Shown: piece after piece, positions 10,574 to 21,000 of the stretch
Position numbering within the stretch: position 1 is the stretch's first letter
Layout: each line of letters opens with the position of its first letter
NCBI GenBank assembly: GCA_951640165.1
Contig: OX621237.1
Coordinates: 11,718,001-11,782,000, forward strand
DNA length: 64,000 nt
Direction of reading: 5' to 3'
Origin: Pseudoips prasinana
Lineage: Eukaryota > Arthropoda > Insecta > Lepidoptera > Nolidae
The notes under the pieces: model-generated
What the model saw: only the letters and a program-made list of their open reading frames with translations
What the model was told of the DNA's origin: nothing
The model's database searches: none
Made by a program: the position numbers and the translations under genes

Positions 10574-10835
10574 ACTAGCTGACCCAGCAGACTTCGTACT
10601 GCCTCAATCGATAAATAAAATACCTAAACTTTTGTTTTAGAAAAAGTTTATATGAGAAAAAGAAAAGGGCTGTTTTCAGGGTTTTCCCGGTAATTATTAT
10701 AATTTTTCTCACCTTTTAAACCTTCCCTAGTATACCTTCACGAACATTTCAAGACCAAGATAAGATAAATCCGTTTAGCCGTTCTCGAGTGTTAGCGAGA
10801 CTAACAAACAGCAACTTATTTATATATATAAGAGA
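10574..10835 (-). mobile_element. Helitron-like non-autonomous element
   Basis: On the minus strand it begins TCTCTTATATATATA and ends GGGTCAGCTAGTT, that is TC at the 5' end and CTAG at the 3' end as in Helitrons. Internal blocks (GCTAACACTCGAGAACGG and CTTGGTCTTGAAATG) match a repeat widespread in arthropods. No Rep/helicase gene is present. Confidence 0.6.
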
Positions 10836-11216
10836 CGGATGCCCAGCGCTAGCACAGGCAAGAGCCGTGAGGACATTTTTACGGTGGAGACCTGTTACAT
10901 ACCTACATACCTCCATGATATTTAAAACCTCTATGGTGAGAGTAAAAGGTTTTCAATTGATACGTCTGTCATTCATTAATTGTTTTCCGCATTGTAAAAA
11001 AATGTTTACTTACATCTTTATAAAGATACAACAAATTGTGAGAACAAGTAAGTTGTAGTTGTAAGTTATAACGAAATGGATGTAATGAAATATAATTATT
11101 ATAAAGGCTATTTTGATTTTAATCTTTTTATGTGATGAGCATTTCAAACCAACTTCACTCTGTATTACTTGTGCTCCCTACTTGATTCAAGGGGTACCTT
11201 TGTATATAACAAGATA
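10836..11216. other. Spacer, no recognised gene
   Basis: Two short open frames (10789-11058 and 11113-11322) overlap repeats and have no domain; I see nothing else. Confidence 0.35.
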
Positions 11217-11345
11217 TGTACACACGGCTACATATCAAGCTATACATTTCCAATATAAGCTGACCTGTCATTGTATGGAAATCCTATACACCGCGGGATC
11301 AGCTTATACTGGAAATGTATAGCTTGATGTGTAGCAGTGTGTACA
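11217..11345. mobile_element. Foldback MITE, copy 1
   Basis: The 129-bp element is almost entirely inverted repeat, with about 49-bp arms starting TGTACACACGGCTACATATC and only a few mismatches. A second member lies at 63521-63635 with the same arms (TACGGCTACATAT, AGCTATACATTTCC). No coding capacity. Confidence 0.85.
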
Positions 11346-11687
11346 TAATACTACTAATCTCATAAGCGTGTCAACATATACTTATGACCTGACCCGGTCT
11401 ATAATCCGTCGCGTATCAACTAAATCTGACAAGTAGTAAGGGCGTTAAACTCAAACATACGGATAGGCATATCTACACGTACAGATAAACCAAAATTCTA
11501 TGAAAATATGTAGTATAAATGTTGGCGAATCTGCTTTTTACACAACTAAATTAATTTAAATTTCATTACATCTATCTCTAAGGTATCTCATAAGAAAAGA
11601 GTAGAGCAACCATTGAACTGTCAAAACTACTTATGTACTACCCGTTGTGCATAATCAGTCGACAGGTTCTAACATGTTGATAATTAT
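11346..11687. other. Spacer, nothing recognised
   Basis: AT-rich, without coding frame or repeat that I can identify. Confidence 0.35.
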
Positions 11688-11938
11688 ACTGGGAAATTAT
11701 TCACACACGGCTTTCTGATCCCAAACTAAGCAGAGCTTGTACTATTGAAACCAGATAACTGATATAATACATATACTATTTTTCTTTTGTAAATACATAC
11801 TTATCTAGATATACACCCAGACTCAGGACAAACAGACATGTTCATGCACATAAATATCTGTCCTGGGTGGGAATCGAACCCACGACCTGCGGCGTGAAAG
11901 GCAAATATTTACCAACCACGCCAATCGGCCGGCAGTAA
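11688..11938 (-). mobile_element. tRNA-derived SINE, family A
   Basis: On the minus strand it has box A-like ATTGGCGTGGTTGG and a perfect box B (GGTTCGATTCC, + strand 11868-11878). These are followed by a conserved body (CCCAGGACAGATATTTATGT, GTCTGTTTGTCCTGAGTCTG) and a tail with CACACGGC on the + strand. Copies at 33112-33356 (+) and 58857-59087 (-) share the whole layout. It is not a functional tRNA: no cloverleaf surrounds the boxes. Confidence 0.8.
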
Positions 11939-13139
11939 TAAGTGGCTATAGATAATAAGTGACTATCATCTAATGAAATAGTTGTTAGGTATCAAAAAAG
12001 TAGTATCAAAAAAATTTACTGAGAACTTTTTGATTTTATTGATCTGTTTACTACTAGCAAAAATTCTACCAGATCCAAATTAACTAGATATTTCATTGAT
12101 AATGTATAAATCTTTGTATAGCACTATTGGCTCAATCTTTTAAAACCATTTGTAGAATTAAAATTACTGTAATTAATATAAAATACCTGCAAAAAAGCGT
12201 ATGTATAAACATCTCAATCATCAACTTGCCTACCTTGTTTTCGTTAACTTTCATCAAGTAATTAATATGAACAACTTTTTAAACACCAAAGAAATCCGTC
12301 AAAGTTCATAAATATATCAACTTAAAGAGCTTTTGAACGATCTTAATGAGAGTGCAAAGGGCAAAGCGGAGCCGCTGTGGCTTGATGACCTTTGTTAATG
12401 GTTAGTTCATAAATTCCCTCAACCCTTTGTTGGGTGCGCTGTCAGAGTCACACTTACTTGAGCTATGGTCCCATTATGGAAGGCCTCTAGTTACTACTCA
12501 AAGGATTTGCCACAGAGTGACGGTGCGGAGTTTCAAGATGAAGACATCGTTTGTGCTTAAGTAAGTAAGTTTACAATTACAGAGCCTTTGTTATTAAGGA
12601 GCCTTTGTTGTTTTATTAAACTTTAAATATATACTCGTACAAACAATGTTTCAATCAGAACATTGTTATCCTCTCATTCTGTCACCAAATAAAAAAGTAT
12701 TTATTTTAAGATTTACCACAAGACTAAAAAATTTAAGATTAACAAAATTAAACATTTAAGAGGAGAATTGTTTGTGTAAAAACAATCCATTTATAAATTG
12801 AGAAGAATTAGTAACGAAAAACTTTGTTAAACAATAGTTTTCCGAAGAAAATTACTATATGCGTTTTTCATATCCATATTTTTGGGGCTTTATGAACGTA
12901 ACGCTTTTCGACTTATTAAAATTGGGTCCTGTAGGCTTCTTAAGTGCCGCGATAATATTTTTAGCTCAGTGTCTATTTTTACTGATTTTTTTCTGTTAAC
13001 AATAGTATACATTACACATTATTGAGCTAAATCTAAATATAACATTAGGACTTAAGATTACTCCAAAATAAAGTAAAATATAGAGAAGAAACAAAAATAC
13101 CTCACTCTGATACAAATAATATCACATTTCTCTTTCTTC
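11939..13139. other. Spacer of 1.2 kb, no recognised gene
   Basis: AT-rich throughout, with no open frame of note. A short direct repeat (GGAGCCTTTGTT / AGAGCCTTTGTT) occurs near 12580-12610. Confidence 0.35.
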
Positions 13140-14350
13140 ATTTTCTATTGAGATGGATTACATCGTATATATCAAACCGCACTCAATCAGTTGCAATTAA
13201 CAACTACATATCAAGTTGGGTGACAGTACCAAGTGGCGTCCCTCAAGGGTCTCTCCTGGGCCCGCTCCTGTTCTTAATCTTTGTGAACGACATCGACAAA
13301 TGTTTCCATAACTCACAACTCATTTCCTTTGCGGATGACATGAAAATATACAAAACCGTTTCCTCACCTACAGATGCTAATGATCTACAAGCTGATTTAA
13401 ATCGATTGTGTGACTACTGCTTCACAAATAAGCTGGACCTAAATCCATCCAAGTGTTCAATCACCACTTACAGCAGGAAAAAGAGCATTATTCACACCCA
13501 TTATAATCTTAAAGGACATAGGCTAAATAGGAGCTCTACTATCCGTGATCTTGGGGTGACGCACGACTCTAAGCTACTGTTCAACGAACATGTGGACAGT
13601 ATAATAAAGAAGGCGTCTCGAGCCTTAGGATTTGTAATGCGAATGTCGAGTAACTTTAAGGAGGCAAAAACTTTGAAAATCTTATACTGTACATTCGTAC
13701 GCAGCACACTTGAATATGCTAGCCAAGTATGGAATCCACGGTATGGTACATACATATCTAGAATTGAATGTATTCAGATAAAATTTCTAAAATTCCTATG
13801 CTATCGTACAAAACACAAATTTAGATCAGAAGATTATTTAAAATTATGTGCTAAGTTCCACATTCTTCCTCTAGTCGAACGTCGTGACATATCCGATATT
13901 ATTTATCTACTTAGCATTATTTCTGGTAAAATTGACTGTGCGGACCTCCTCAACAAAATTGGGTTTTTCATTCCCACTAAAATATCGAGACACTATACGC
14001 CAATGCACCTTCCATTGGTATCTTCCAACTATCAACAGAATACATTCTTGTGGCGAGCGAGCAGCAACGTTAATAAACTTATAAAAAAATTAGACTTTGA
14101 CATATTCTGCAGTAAACCTGAGACAGCGAGACGGGTACTCAGCCTAAATTTCTTTTCAAAATTTAATGTCAGTCGTCCGTAAAATTAGAAAATTGTGATT
14201 ATATATATATATAATGGTAACACCATCTAAATTGTACACAGACATTTACTCGTGGAGACCTATAATTGGCCTACTGTTTAATATTTAAATTATTTTGAAT
14301 ATGTTGTTAAGTGCTGTTGGTCTTCCAAATAAAATAAAATAAAATAATAA
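13140..14350 (+). mobile_element. Jockey-like LINE, 5'-truncated, RT frame open to the end
   Basis: The element starts inside the reverse transcriptase, then keeps one open frame to its natural stop at 14180-14182. A 3' untranslated region follows (TCGTGGAGACCTAT near 14250, GCTGTTGGTCTTCC near 14310), then an (AAATA)n tail. A decayed copy with the same 3' end lies at 49200-50895. Truncation at the 5' end is typical of LINE insertion. Confidence 0.85.
13142..14182 (+). pseudogene. Reverse transcriptase C-terminal part (jockey-like)
   Basis: About 346 codons without a stop. They begin FLLRWITSYISNRTQ, then GVPQGSLLGPLLFLIFVNDI, FADDMKIYKT (catalytic Asp pair), SRALGFVMRMSS and TLEYASQVWNPRYGTYIS, and end FNVSRP. 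The N-terminal third of the RT domain and the endonuclease are missing, so it cannot act alone. The usual start is absent; the first in-frame candidate at 13148 is a TTG. Confidence 0.85.
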
Positions 14351-16332
14351 AATTTCTAACTCACAGAGCTTCACGTCACGTTTACTTTTCCTCAACGCAT
14401 CAGGCTTGAGAAGGCATCTCTTTTACAAAGTGTCGATATAGTCACGCCTTTTTTGAGTTTGTTGCGACATCTACGCCCAGATGGAGCTTTGGGGTCCATG
14501 ATAATTCACGACTGTCGAAAGCCCTTTAATGGTAAGTAATAGCCTAGGGCTCAGTATTGATTTCTGCGCCTAAAATATCAGTAGCAAATCGCTTAGTATT
14601 CTTATTCATTTATAAAATGTAATAATGAGTTTCACTTCATATTTCGCACATAAAAAGATATAAGGAACAAAATATTTTGTTGGTTTCACAAACTCTCAAG
14701 CGTTCCCTATACCCTTTTGTGTGTAATCATATTAAATTGGTGAGTTTTCTATATTAAAACCTCCAAAAATATGAGTCAGTTCCTCGAATACGAGAAAACC
14801 AGATTAAATATGATTAGAGAGGGATGAGCCGAGTTCAAGACGAAAACTTATATCGTGCGAGTTGCCGAAGGAAAATATACCGTCATTGAATTGTGCCGAA
14901 CCTGGGAATTTTCTCGAAGTTGATATAAGTAATATTGATAAGCGGCCTCGAAGAGAAAATTGAGTTGGAGTTGGGCTCTTGAAGAGCGCGCAACTTGAGT
15001 GAGGTGGCGGCGAAGCGTTTCGCAAATATTGACTGCGGTTGAGTGTCTCGAAACTTTCTTCAAGCTTATATCAACCTAGAACTTCCATACTAATGCTCTC
15101 GGGGAAAGTAAAAACTTTTAATAGAATAACCTCTCGGCTCGCGGATTTACTCATCAACTTATCTACTTTTCTCGCCTACTCAAAACTTACTTGATCAGCT
15201 CAAGGGATCTAGCTTTTATTACGATGCCAATAACTCAAGTGTATCACAACATTTCTCTTTGATTAGTTTCCTTCTCCTTGAGGTATTGAAACATCGCCTT
15301 CTTTGCGTGTACAGGCATTTCTTTTGCAATTAATACACAATTCTTCTTAGTACGTTTTATTATAAATTCTTATACATAATTTGGATACTACAATACAAAA
15401 AAATAATACAAAGACTAACAACTACATGACTGTCTTATAGAAAATGACAGTGAGTAAATTTGTTTTAATACGTCATGTAGTTTAGGATCTTTGTTATTGA
15501 TTCACTTGTGCAATATTAACATTTTTAATGATGTACCTTAGGTCTCTTAGAAAATTATTTTCACTAATCTATCCCTTATTCTAACATGATATGGTTTCTG
15601 ACTTTAGTTATGAATATTTTATTGGCAAGTTCTAATCTACTAAGTGCATATTTTTTATAAATATGCCTATTTAATGAAATAGTACATAAGTAGACTTTAT
15701 GGTACATGAATACTTATATTGGAAAATTTGGCAAATCTGAAATATATGAGAGTAGTTAACAATAGGTTATGTTGTATGAAATGTGTTAACCATGTAACGT
15801 GTAATTTTCCATATCCTCAGATAAAAGATACCTAAGGAATATTTTTTATTTGATGACTGTAAACATATTTTTAATATTCTTCCGGTGTTTTAACTGAGGA
15901 TGGAAAAAACAGCCCTAAGACAAATAGCTATGCTATTGAAACATGAATTGACTAAGTTACTAACTACTTAATTTTGCCTAATCTAAAAACATGAAATACT
16001 TTAGTGAAAATGAAGCTTAAACACATAATATATATGTGTGTATCAGATAAAGGAATTGACTTCTGCGCAAGATCTAAAATCTGCAGCACATCCTGAAATT
16101 TACCACAGTTTATGATTCTACATTAAGATATATATATTTTAATGAAAATCTGTTTCTTTATAGTAAATTATGATGCCCATAAATGTGTAAACACGAAAAA
16201 AATCAACTATGTGCACCGTGCCATCACAATATAATGTGACCGTGATCTACTAATTCTAATTACGTTAGATGTTTCAATGTTTCTTCAGTCATCACCAGAC
16301 TTTTCTGACTATTGATTGTGTTTTTTTTTATT
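14351..16332. other. Spacer downstream of the lectin gene, no gene recognised
   Basis: About 2 kb. Minus-strand frames at 14804-15063 have no domain. Palindromic AT-rich stretches are common. I see no polyadenylated or RNA gene signal. Confidence 0.35.
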
Positions 16333-18096
16333 TTAACCTAATATGCGAAATGGGTTGAATTTATTTCGATTAGGTGGCGGCTGCGGTCTTCGAGACCTAT
16401 TAGGCCTTGGTAGTGGTTCGTTAGCTCCGGATAATAAAGGTGACTGGAAATCGTCTATTGCATCTGTTGCGTTAGCATTTGTGTCATCCATTTCATGAAT
16501 TTCTGCATTGTAATCCAGTTTAATCTCGTGTTCTAAGTTTGTAGTATGCATTAATGTGGTTTCTGTCACGTCTTCATTTTGATTACTAGTATTATTATTA
16601 GTTATTGAAGACAGATGCGGTAAGTCGTATTTTGGTGTAGTCGGTATTATATCTACTTGTTTTGATATAGAAGAATCTGAGCTCGTTTTTGAGTTTGATG
16701 TATTAGCGGGAATAACAATTGTTGTTTCCGTTACTAAGTAATGTTGTGTAGTATCTGTAACAATATGTGTAGATGGTGCATTGTATTTGTTATCTCTATC
16801 AACTGTTTCTTCTTTTGTCACGGTTTTTAGATTGTTTACAGTAGTATGTTGAACCGTCGGCATTTTGGTTGTAATCTCAAAAACAGTTGGAGGTACTGTA
16901 GAATGTGCTTCAGTGATAATTGTTATTTTAATCACTTCATGATTCAAAGTAATATTTTCTATTTTGTCGTTAAAATGTTTTTTAGGAATATCTTTTGTTA
17001 TTGTTTCCTCCGTGGCTTCTACATCAATTAATTTGATCTCTTTTTCATTATTAAACGTACTGTTTTTTATTATTTCTAATTTAGATACGTCTCCGGTGTA
17101 ATTATAAAACGGTTTGTCTTTTCGTAAGTCATCTGGTGAATCTTTTAACGTTATCGTTAGGTCTAAAGGCGAATCATCTTCCATCTTACTTATAGGTGTG
17201 ATAGGAGTAGTTTGTGTTTGATTAATAATAACTTCCGGTTGAGTAGATATGTAATCACCTACTTTTTCAATGTGTATTGGTTTTAGATCTGATTTTAGTA
17301 TTTTACTTTTAGGATCATTTAATTTTTCTATATATTTCTTCGGCATAGACTTTACTTTGTCTCTCTTCAAATTATCTTTTAATTTATTAGTTTGCATAAA
17401 TAATAACTTTTCAGAAATTGTTGATTTTGGTTCTTCGGTTGTCGATTTGATGATATATCTGCCAAATTCGTGCTCATTATCTTCATAAAACATATTATTT
17501 TGTTTTGGGAAATGCTGTTCAGCTAACTGCTGTGCGTGTTTTTCTTGCAAAGACAAAACAGTCATATCGTCACTAATTTTAGCCTTTGCCATTACTAGTG
17601 GTGGAACAAAATGGTCTGTTGGTTGAGTAAATATATTTTCAACATTACCAAGTCGAGCTATTTCTTCGTGTAACATCTTATGTTGCATGTGTTTTTCATC
17701 TTCAATTTTTTCTAACTGTTCATTTGTTAAATAATTGTCACTATTTGCAATTTTTGGTATATAATTACTCTGTAAGTTATTATTACTTAAATCAACATGT
17801 TTTTCTAAGATGATTCTATTAAACTTGTTGGTATTTATAAGTTTTATTGGTGACTTGTATTCAAGATTCAATATATGTTGTGTTGTAGATGAAGATGTAC
17901 TTATAGGTTGATTAATATCATCTTCATGTTCAGTTGTTCCAGTTTCTTCCGTCGTCATATCAGTGGTAGTATCTTGATCAGTAAATACAATATCTGTAGT
18001 ACTCGTAACTGGATACACATTACCCGTAGATGTTAAGCTAGAAGTGGTAGTTACTTCTTCCTCACAAGACAAATCTTTTAGAAGATCTTCGCGTTT
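16333..18096 (-). CDS. Lectin gene last exon: Thr/Ser-rich mucin-like tail
   Basis: 1764 nt, open for 587 codons from KREDLLKDLSCEEEV to FNPFRILG and TAA. It is rich in Thr, Ser, Glu, Asp and Ile, with many TT and ST pairs suited to O-glycosylation, no transmembrane segment, and a basic Pro/Arg-rich end (PRPNRSRRPQPPPNRNKF). An AATAAA (16332-16327) begins immediately after the stop codon. A long open, biased frame in AT-rich DNA is strong evidence for real coding. Confidence 0.85.
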   Translation of the reverse strand, partial: KREDLLKDLSCEEEVTTTSSLTSTGNVYPVTSTTDIVFTDQDTTTDMTTEETGTTEHEDDINQPISTSSSTTQHILNLEYKSPIKLINTNKFNRIILEKHVDLSNNNLQSNYIPKIANSDNYLTNEQLEKIEDEKHMQHKMLHEEIARLGNVENIFTQPTDHFVPPLVMAKAKISDDMTVLSLQEKHAQQLAEQHFPKQNNMFYEDNEHEFGRYIIKSTTEEPKSTISEKLLFMQTNKLKDNLKRDKVKSMPKKYIEKLNDPKSKILKSDLKPIHIEKVGDYISTQPEVIINQTQTTPITPISKMEDDSPLDLTITLKDSPDDLRKDKPFYNYTGDVSKLEIIKNSTFNNEKEIKLIDVEATEETITKDIPKKHFNDKIENITLNHEVIKITIITEAHSTVPPTVFEITTKMPTVQHTTVNNLKTVTKEETVDRDNKYNAPSTHIVTDTTQHYLVTETTIVIPANTSNSKTSSDSSISKQVDIIPTTPKYDLPHLSSITNNNTSNQNEDVTETTLMHTTNLEHEIKLDYNAEIHEMDDTNANATDAIDDFQSPLLSGANEPLPRPNRSRRPQPPPNRNKFNPFRILG

Positions 18097-21000
18097 CTGT
18101 AAACAAAATTAAATAATAATGGATTTCTTTTAATATAACTACATATTATTGTAAATGATTTCTTTTAATACACTGTATATGGTAAATTGACTTACAACAT
18201 TGCCTGTGCACTGGACACGCTTCACGCCTGCCAGACCACAGTCTGCAGTGAGCTGCACTGCAGCACTCTCCGGCAGATAAAGTATCGTGAGAGCCGGTAA
18301 AGCCCGAACCATACATCCCTCATTCCCTAATGCCCATTGTGGAACTGTGAACAAAATATACCAGTATTATACTTAAAGCGTAATCAGAGTATCACACAAA
18401 TTATTATAGCGTAATCAGTGTATCACACAAATCATTAGCTTCTATAAGAGCTGTTAAACGACTAGCCGTAGGAGACGGTGACTAAGAATGCGTATAACGC
18501 TAATGAACCGCCCTCATATATTATTAGACAAGTGTCAATAAGTTTTAGTATTCCGTCATTTAAATGTAAGAATCGGACCTTGGATGGGTATTTGCTTAAA
18601 TTGTGCAACTCAATTATTCAAGTAAGTAAGGAAGATAAGAAGCAAGTCGACTATAAATTTTTGATGTAGATTGTTTATATTTTTATATTTATTTTCCTTT
18701 ATATAGAATGATATTCTTATATTAATTGAACAATTAATTATTCCTTGCATTAAGGAGTATCCAAATAAAAAATGAATTCTTTCCACTTATTTTAATTCCC
18801 TCTATTTTACTCCATCTCTTTCAATGAGGTCGAAATCTCTGTCCCACATTATCTCAATAGCGTTCAGTTTATCAATATTCATTCGTACATTTATGATTAT
18901 GTTATTGGAAACATTTTTCCACTTTTGAGGCCGTATCGTATATTTACAGCAACTACATAGCCTCTTATTGGAGACCATTCAGTTACTATTTGTATTGTAT
19001 TGTATTACTTATTTCCAATTGAATTAAATAAAATACTTAATCTAATAATCATAATTCAGAGATGTCACAAGTCTGATGATTTTAATATAGTGGATGCGAC
19101 CACCACATCTGGTTATATCTCGCGCATGTTCTGCCTTTTTAAAGAATCTATGGTCCTCGGAATAAAAAAAGAAGGGAGCTAGTGGAGGTTTCTCTGGAAT
19201 AGTACCTTACGAGATAACCTAAAAGTTCCGAAGATGTGAGGAAGAAAATTACGTTGCTGGCGAGATATGCGGTAATAACGGTAAACCGTAGGCATCAAAT
19301 CAAACAGTTCTTCCGAACACTATGCATTATATAAGCGAGCAAGTAGAATACAGACAAAAGAGCAAAGACTCCTTAGATTTAGGAGTTTTATACGGCTTGT
19401 AAACTAAAGATCATTTACAATTCTCACAGCTCCTCTTTGTACTCAATCAAGAAGCCCAAGCTACAGTCAAGGACTCTCGTCCAAAGATAACAACAGTATT
19501 GAATTTAAACAGTAACAGTAGTAGCTACTTGCACAACAAAAAGTCACATTAGGTATGATTAGATATGAAGCTATATGAAGTAGCCAAATAAGTATTTTAA
19601 AATTTCGATAAGGTCCTAGCATATTTACAGATTAAACTCAATCTTATTTACATTAACATTAGACCCCAAGCGTTATATTAGTTTATAAAAACGAATAGGC
19701 TTTCACTTGCATAGTCTATCTAAGATGTATTGTCGCATGAGGGTTCTTAATTATTACAAATACCCATGTAATAACTAGTCATAAACTTGCCAATCGTTAC
19801 GTTCGTATCATAACGATTGAATACATTGTGCCTTGGGAGGCACTCGAGGCTCTTTTTAAGATCACGAAGAAAAATATCATTTTTTTAAAATAACTTCCTA
19901 ATCCCAACATCTAAATTAACCCAATACAACATATGTTTTTGTTCGCAGAGTACAGAGGACATTAAAAGTGATTTTTTCTTCATCTTTTTCAGTTATTTTT
20001 TTATTCGAAGAAAACGTCCAATACACTTACCTGGTAATTCGCAAATAAAGGAAGCGACTGTGGGGCCTCCACAGGCGCGGGCTTCCCATCTATAATCCGC
20101 AGAAGGATCAGCGGCTGCGCAAAGTGGAGCAGAACGAGCGTCTGGCGCCGAGCTCCAGTACCCATCACTGCTCAGGCCACGATAGTCACTGGCAAACAAA
20201 ATACATATAAGGCTTTGTTGAAACGTTTACAAAAACTCTTTAGAGTAGGTACTCGTCAGGTATCACAGAAAATACACGGCTTGGGGCAAAAAAAATTAAA
20301 GTTCATCCTATCATCTGGAGGAGGTATTATATAACCCTAAAATGATCGACCAAATTTAGTTGGCGCTTACTCCTTTGTAAGTCTGTACATGTAAATATCA
20401 TATCACAAATGCATTGATACATTATTAACTCACCAAAATCATGAAAGGAAAAATACGTTAAAGTTTTAAGCTTTAGGCAAGTGCGCAATATTAATGGCAA
20501 ATATAAAATCTGTGTAATCCCAGCGGATGTGTATGCTAGTCAACTTATTAAATATTGTCTTCACTGCACATAACTTACGCTACGTCCTACGTCGGCGGTT
20601 CAAAACGAACGCGATTATGAAGCGGCGACACGCGAATTCAATGCGATGCGGTGCGACGCGGTGGTAGTGTCCTACGTGCACGCGAACCATCTCGCGAAGC
20701 CGCCACCGACGCCGCAAAACCACGACGGCACCGCATCCAGTTCGCGCGAAAATAACAAGCCAACGGATTGCTTAGTGTGAGTTCTTTAAACTACTCGGTC
20801 GCGTTAAAGTAAACTTCAATTTTTATAGAGTTTAATCAGCACCATCTAGCGAAACGTTTGTAAACCATATTTTGTGAGTGCGAGATCGTTTGTTAACGTA
20901 ACGATCGTGACCATCGACTAACTTTATCGATGTGAGCATTGAAACGAGCTCGAATGACGTTTTTGCGAGTGCGAGTTACAGTATTAGCTAATTTTGACAG

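Noticed and set aside
11860..11938. tRNA gene suggested by a perfect box B
   Set aside because: No cloverleaf stems; the same boxes recur in three SINE copies with a long shared body.
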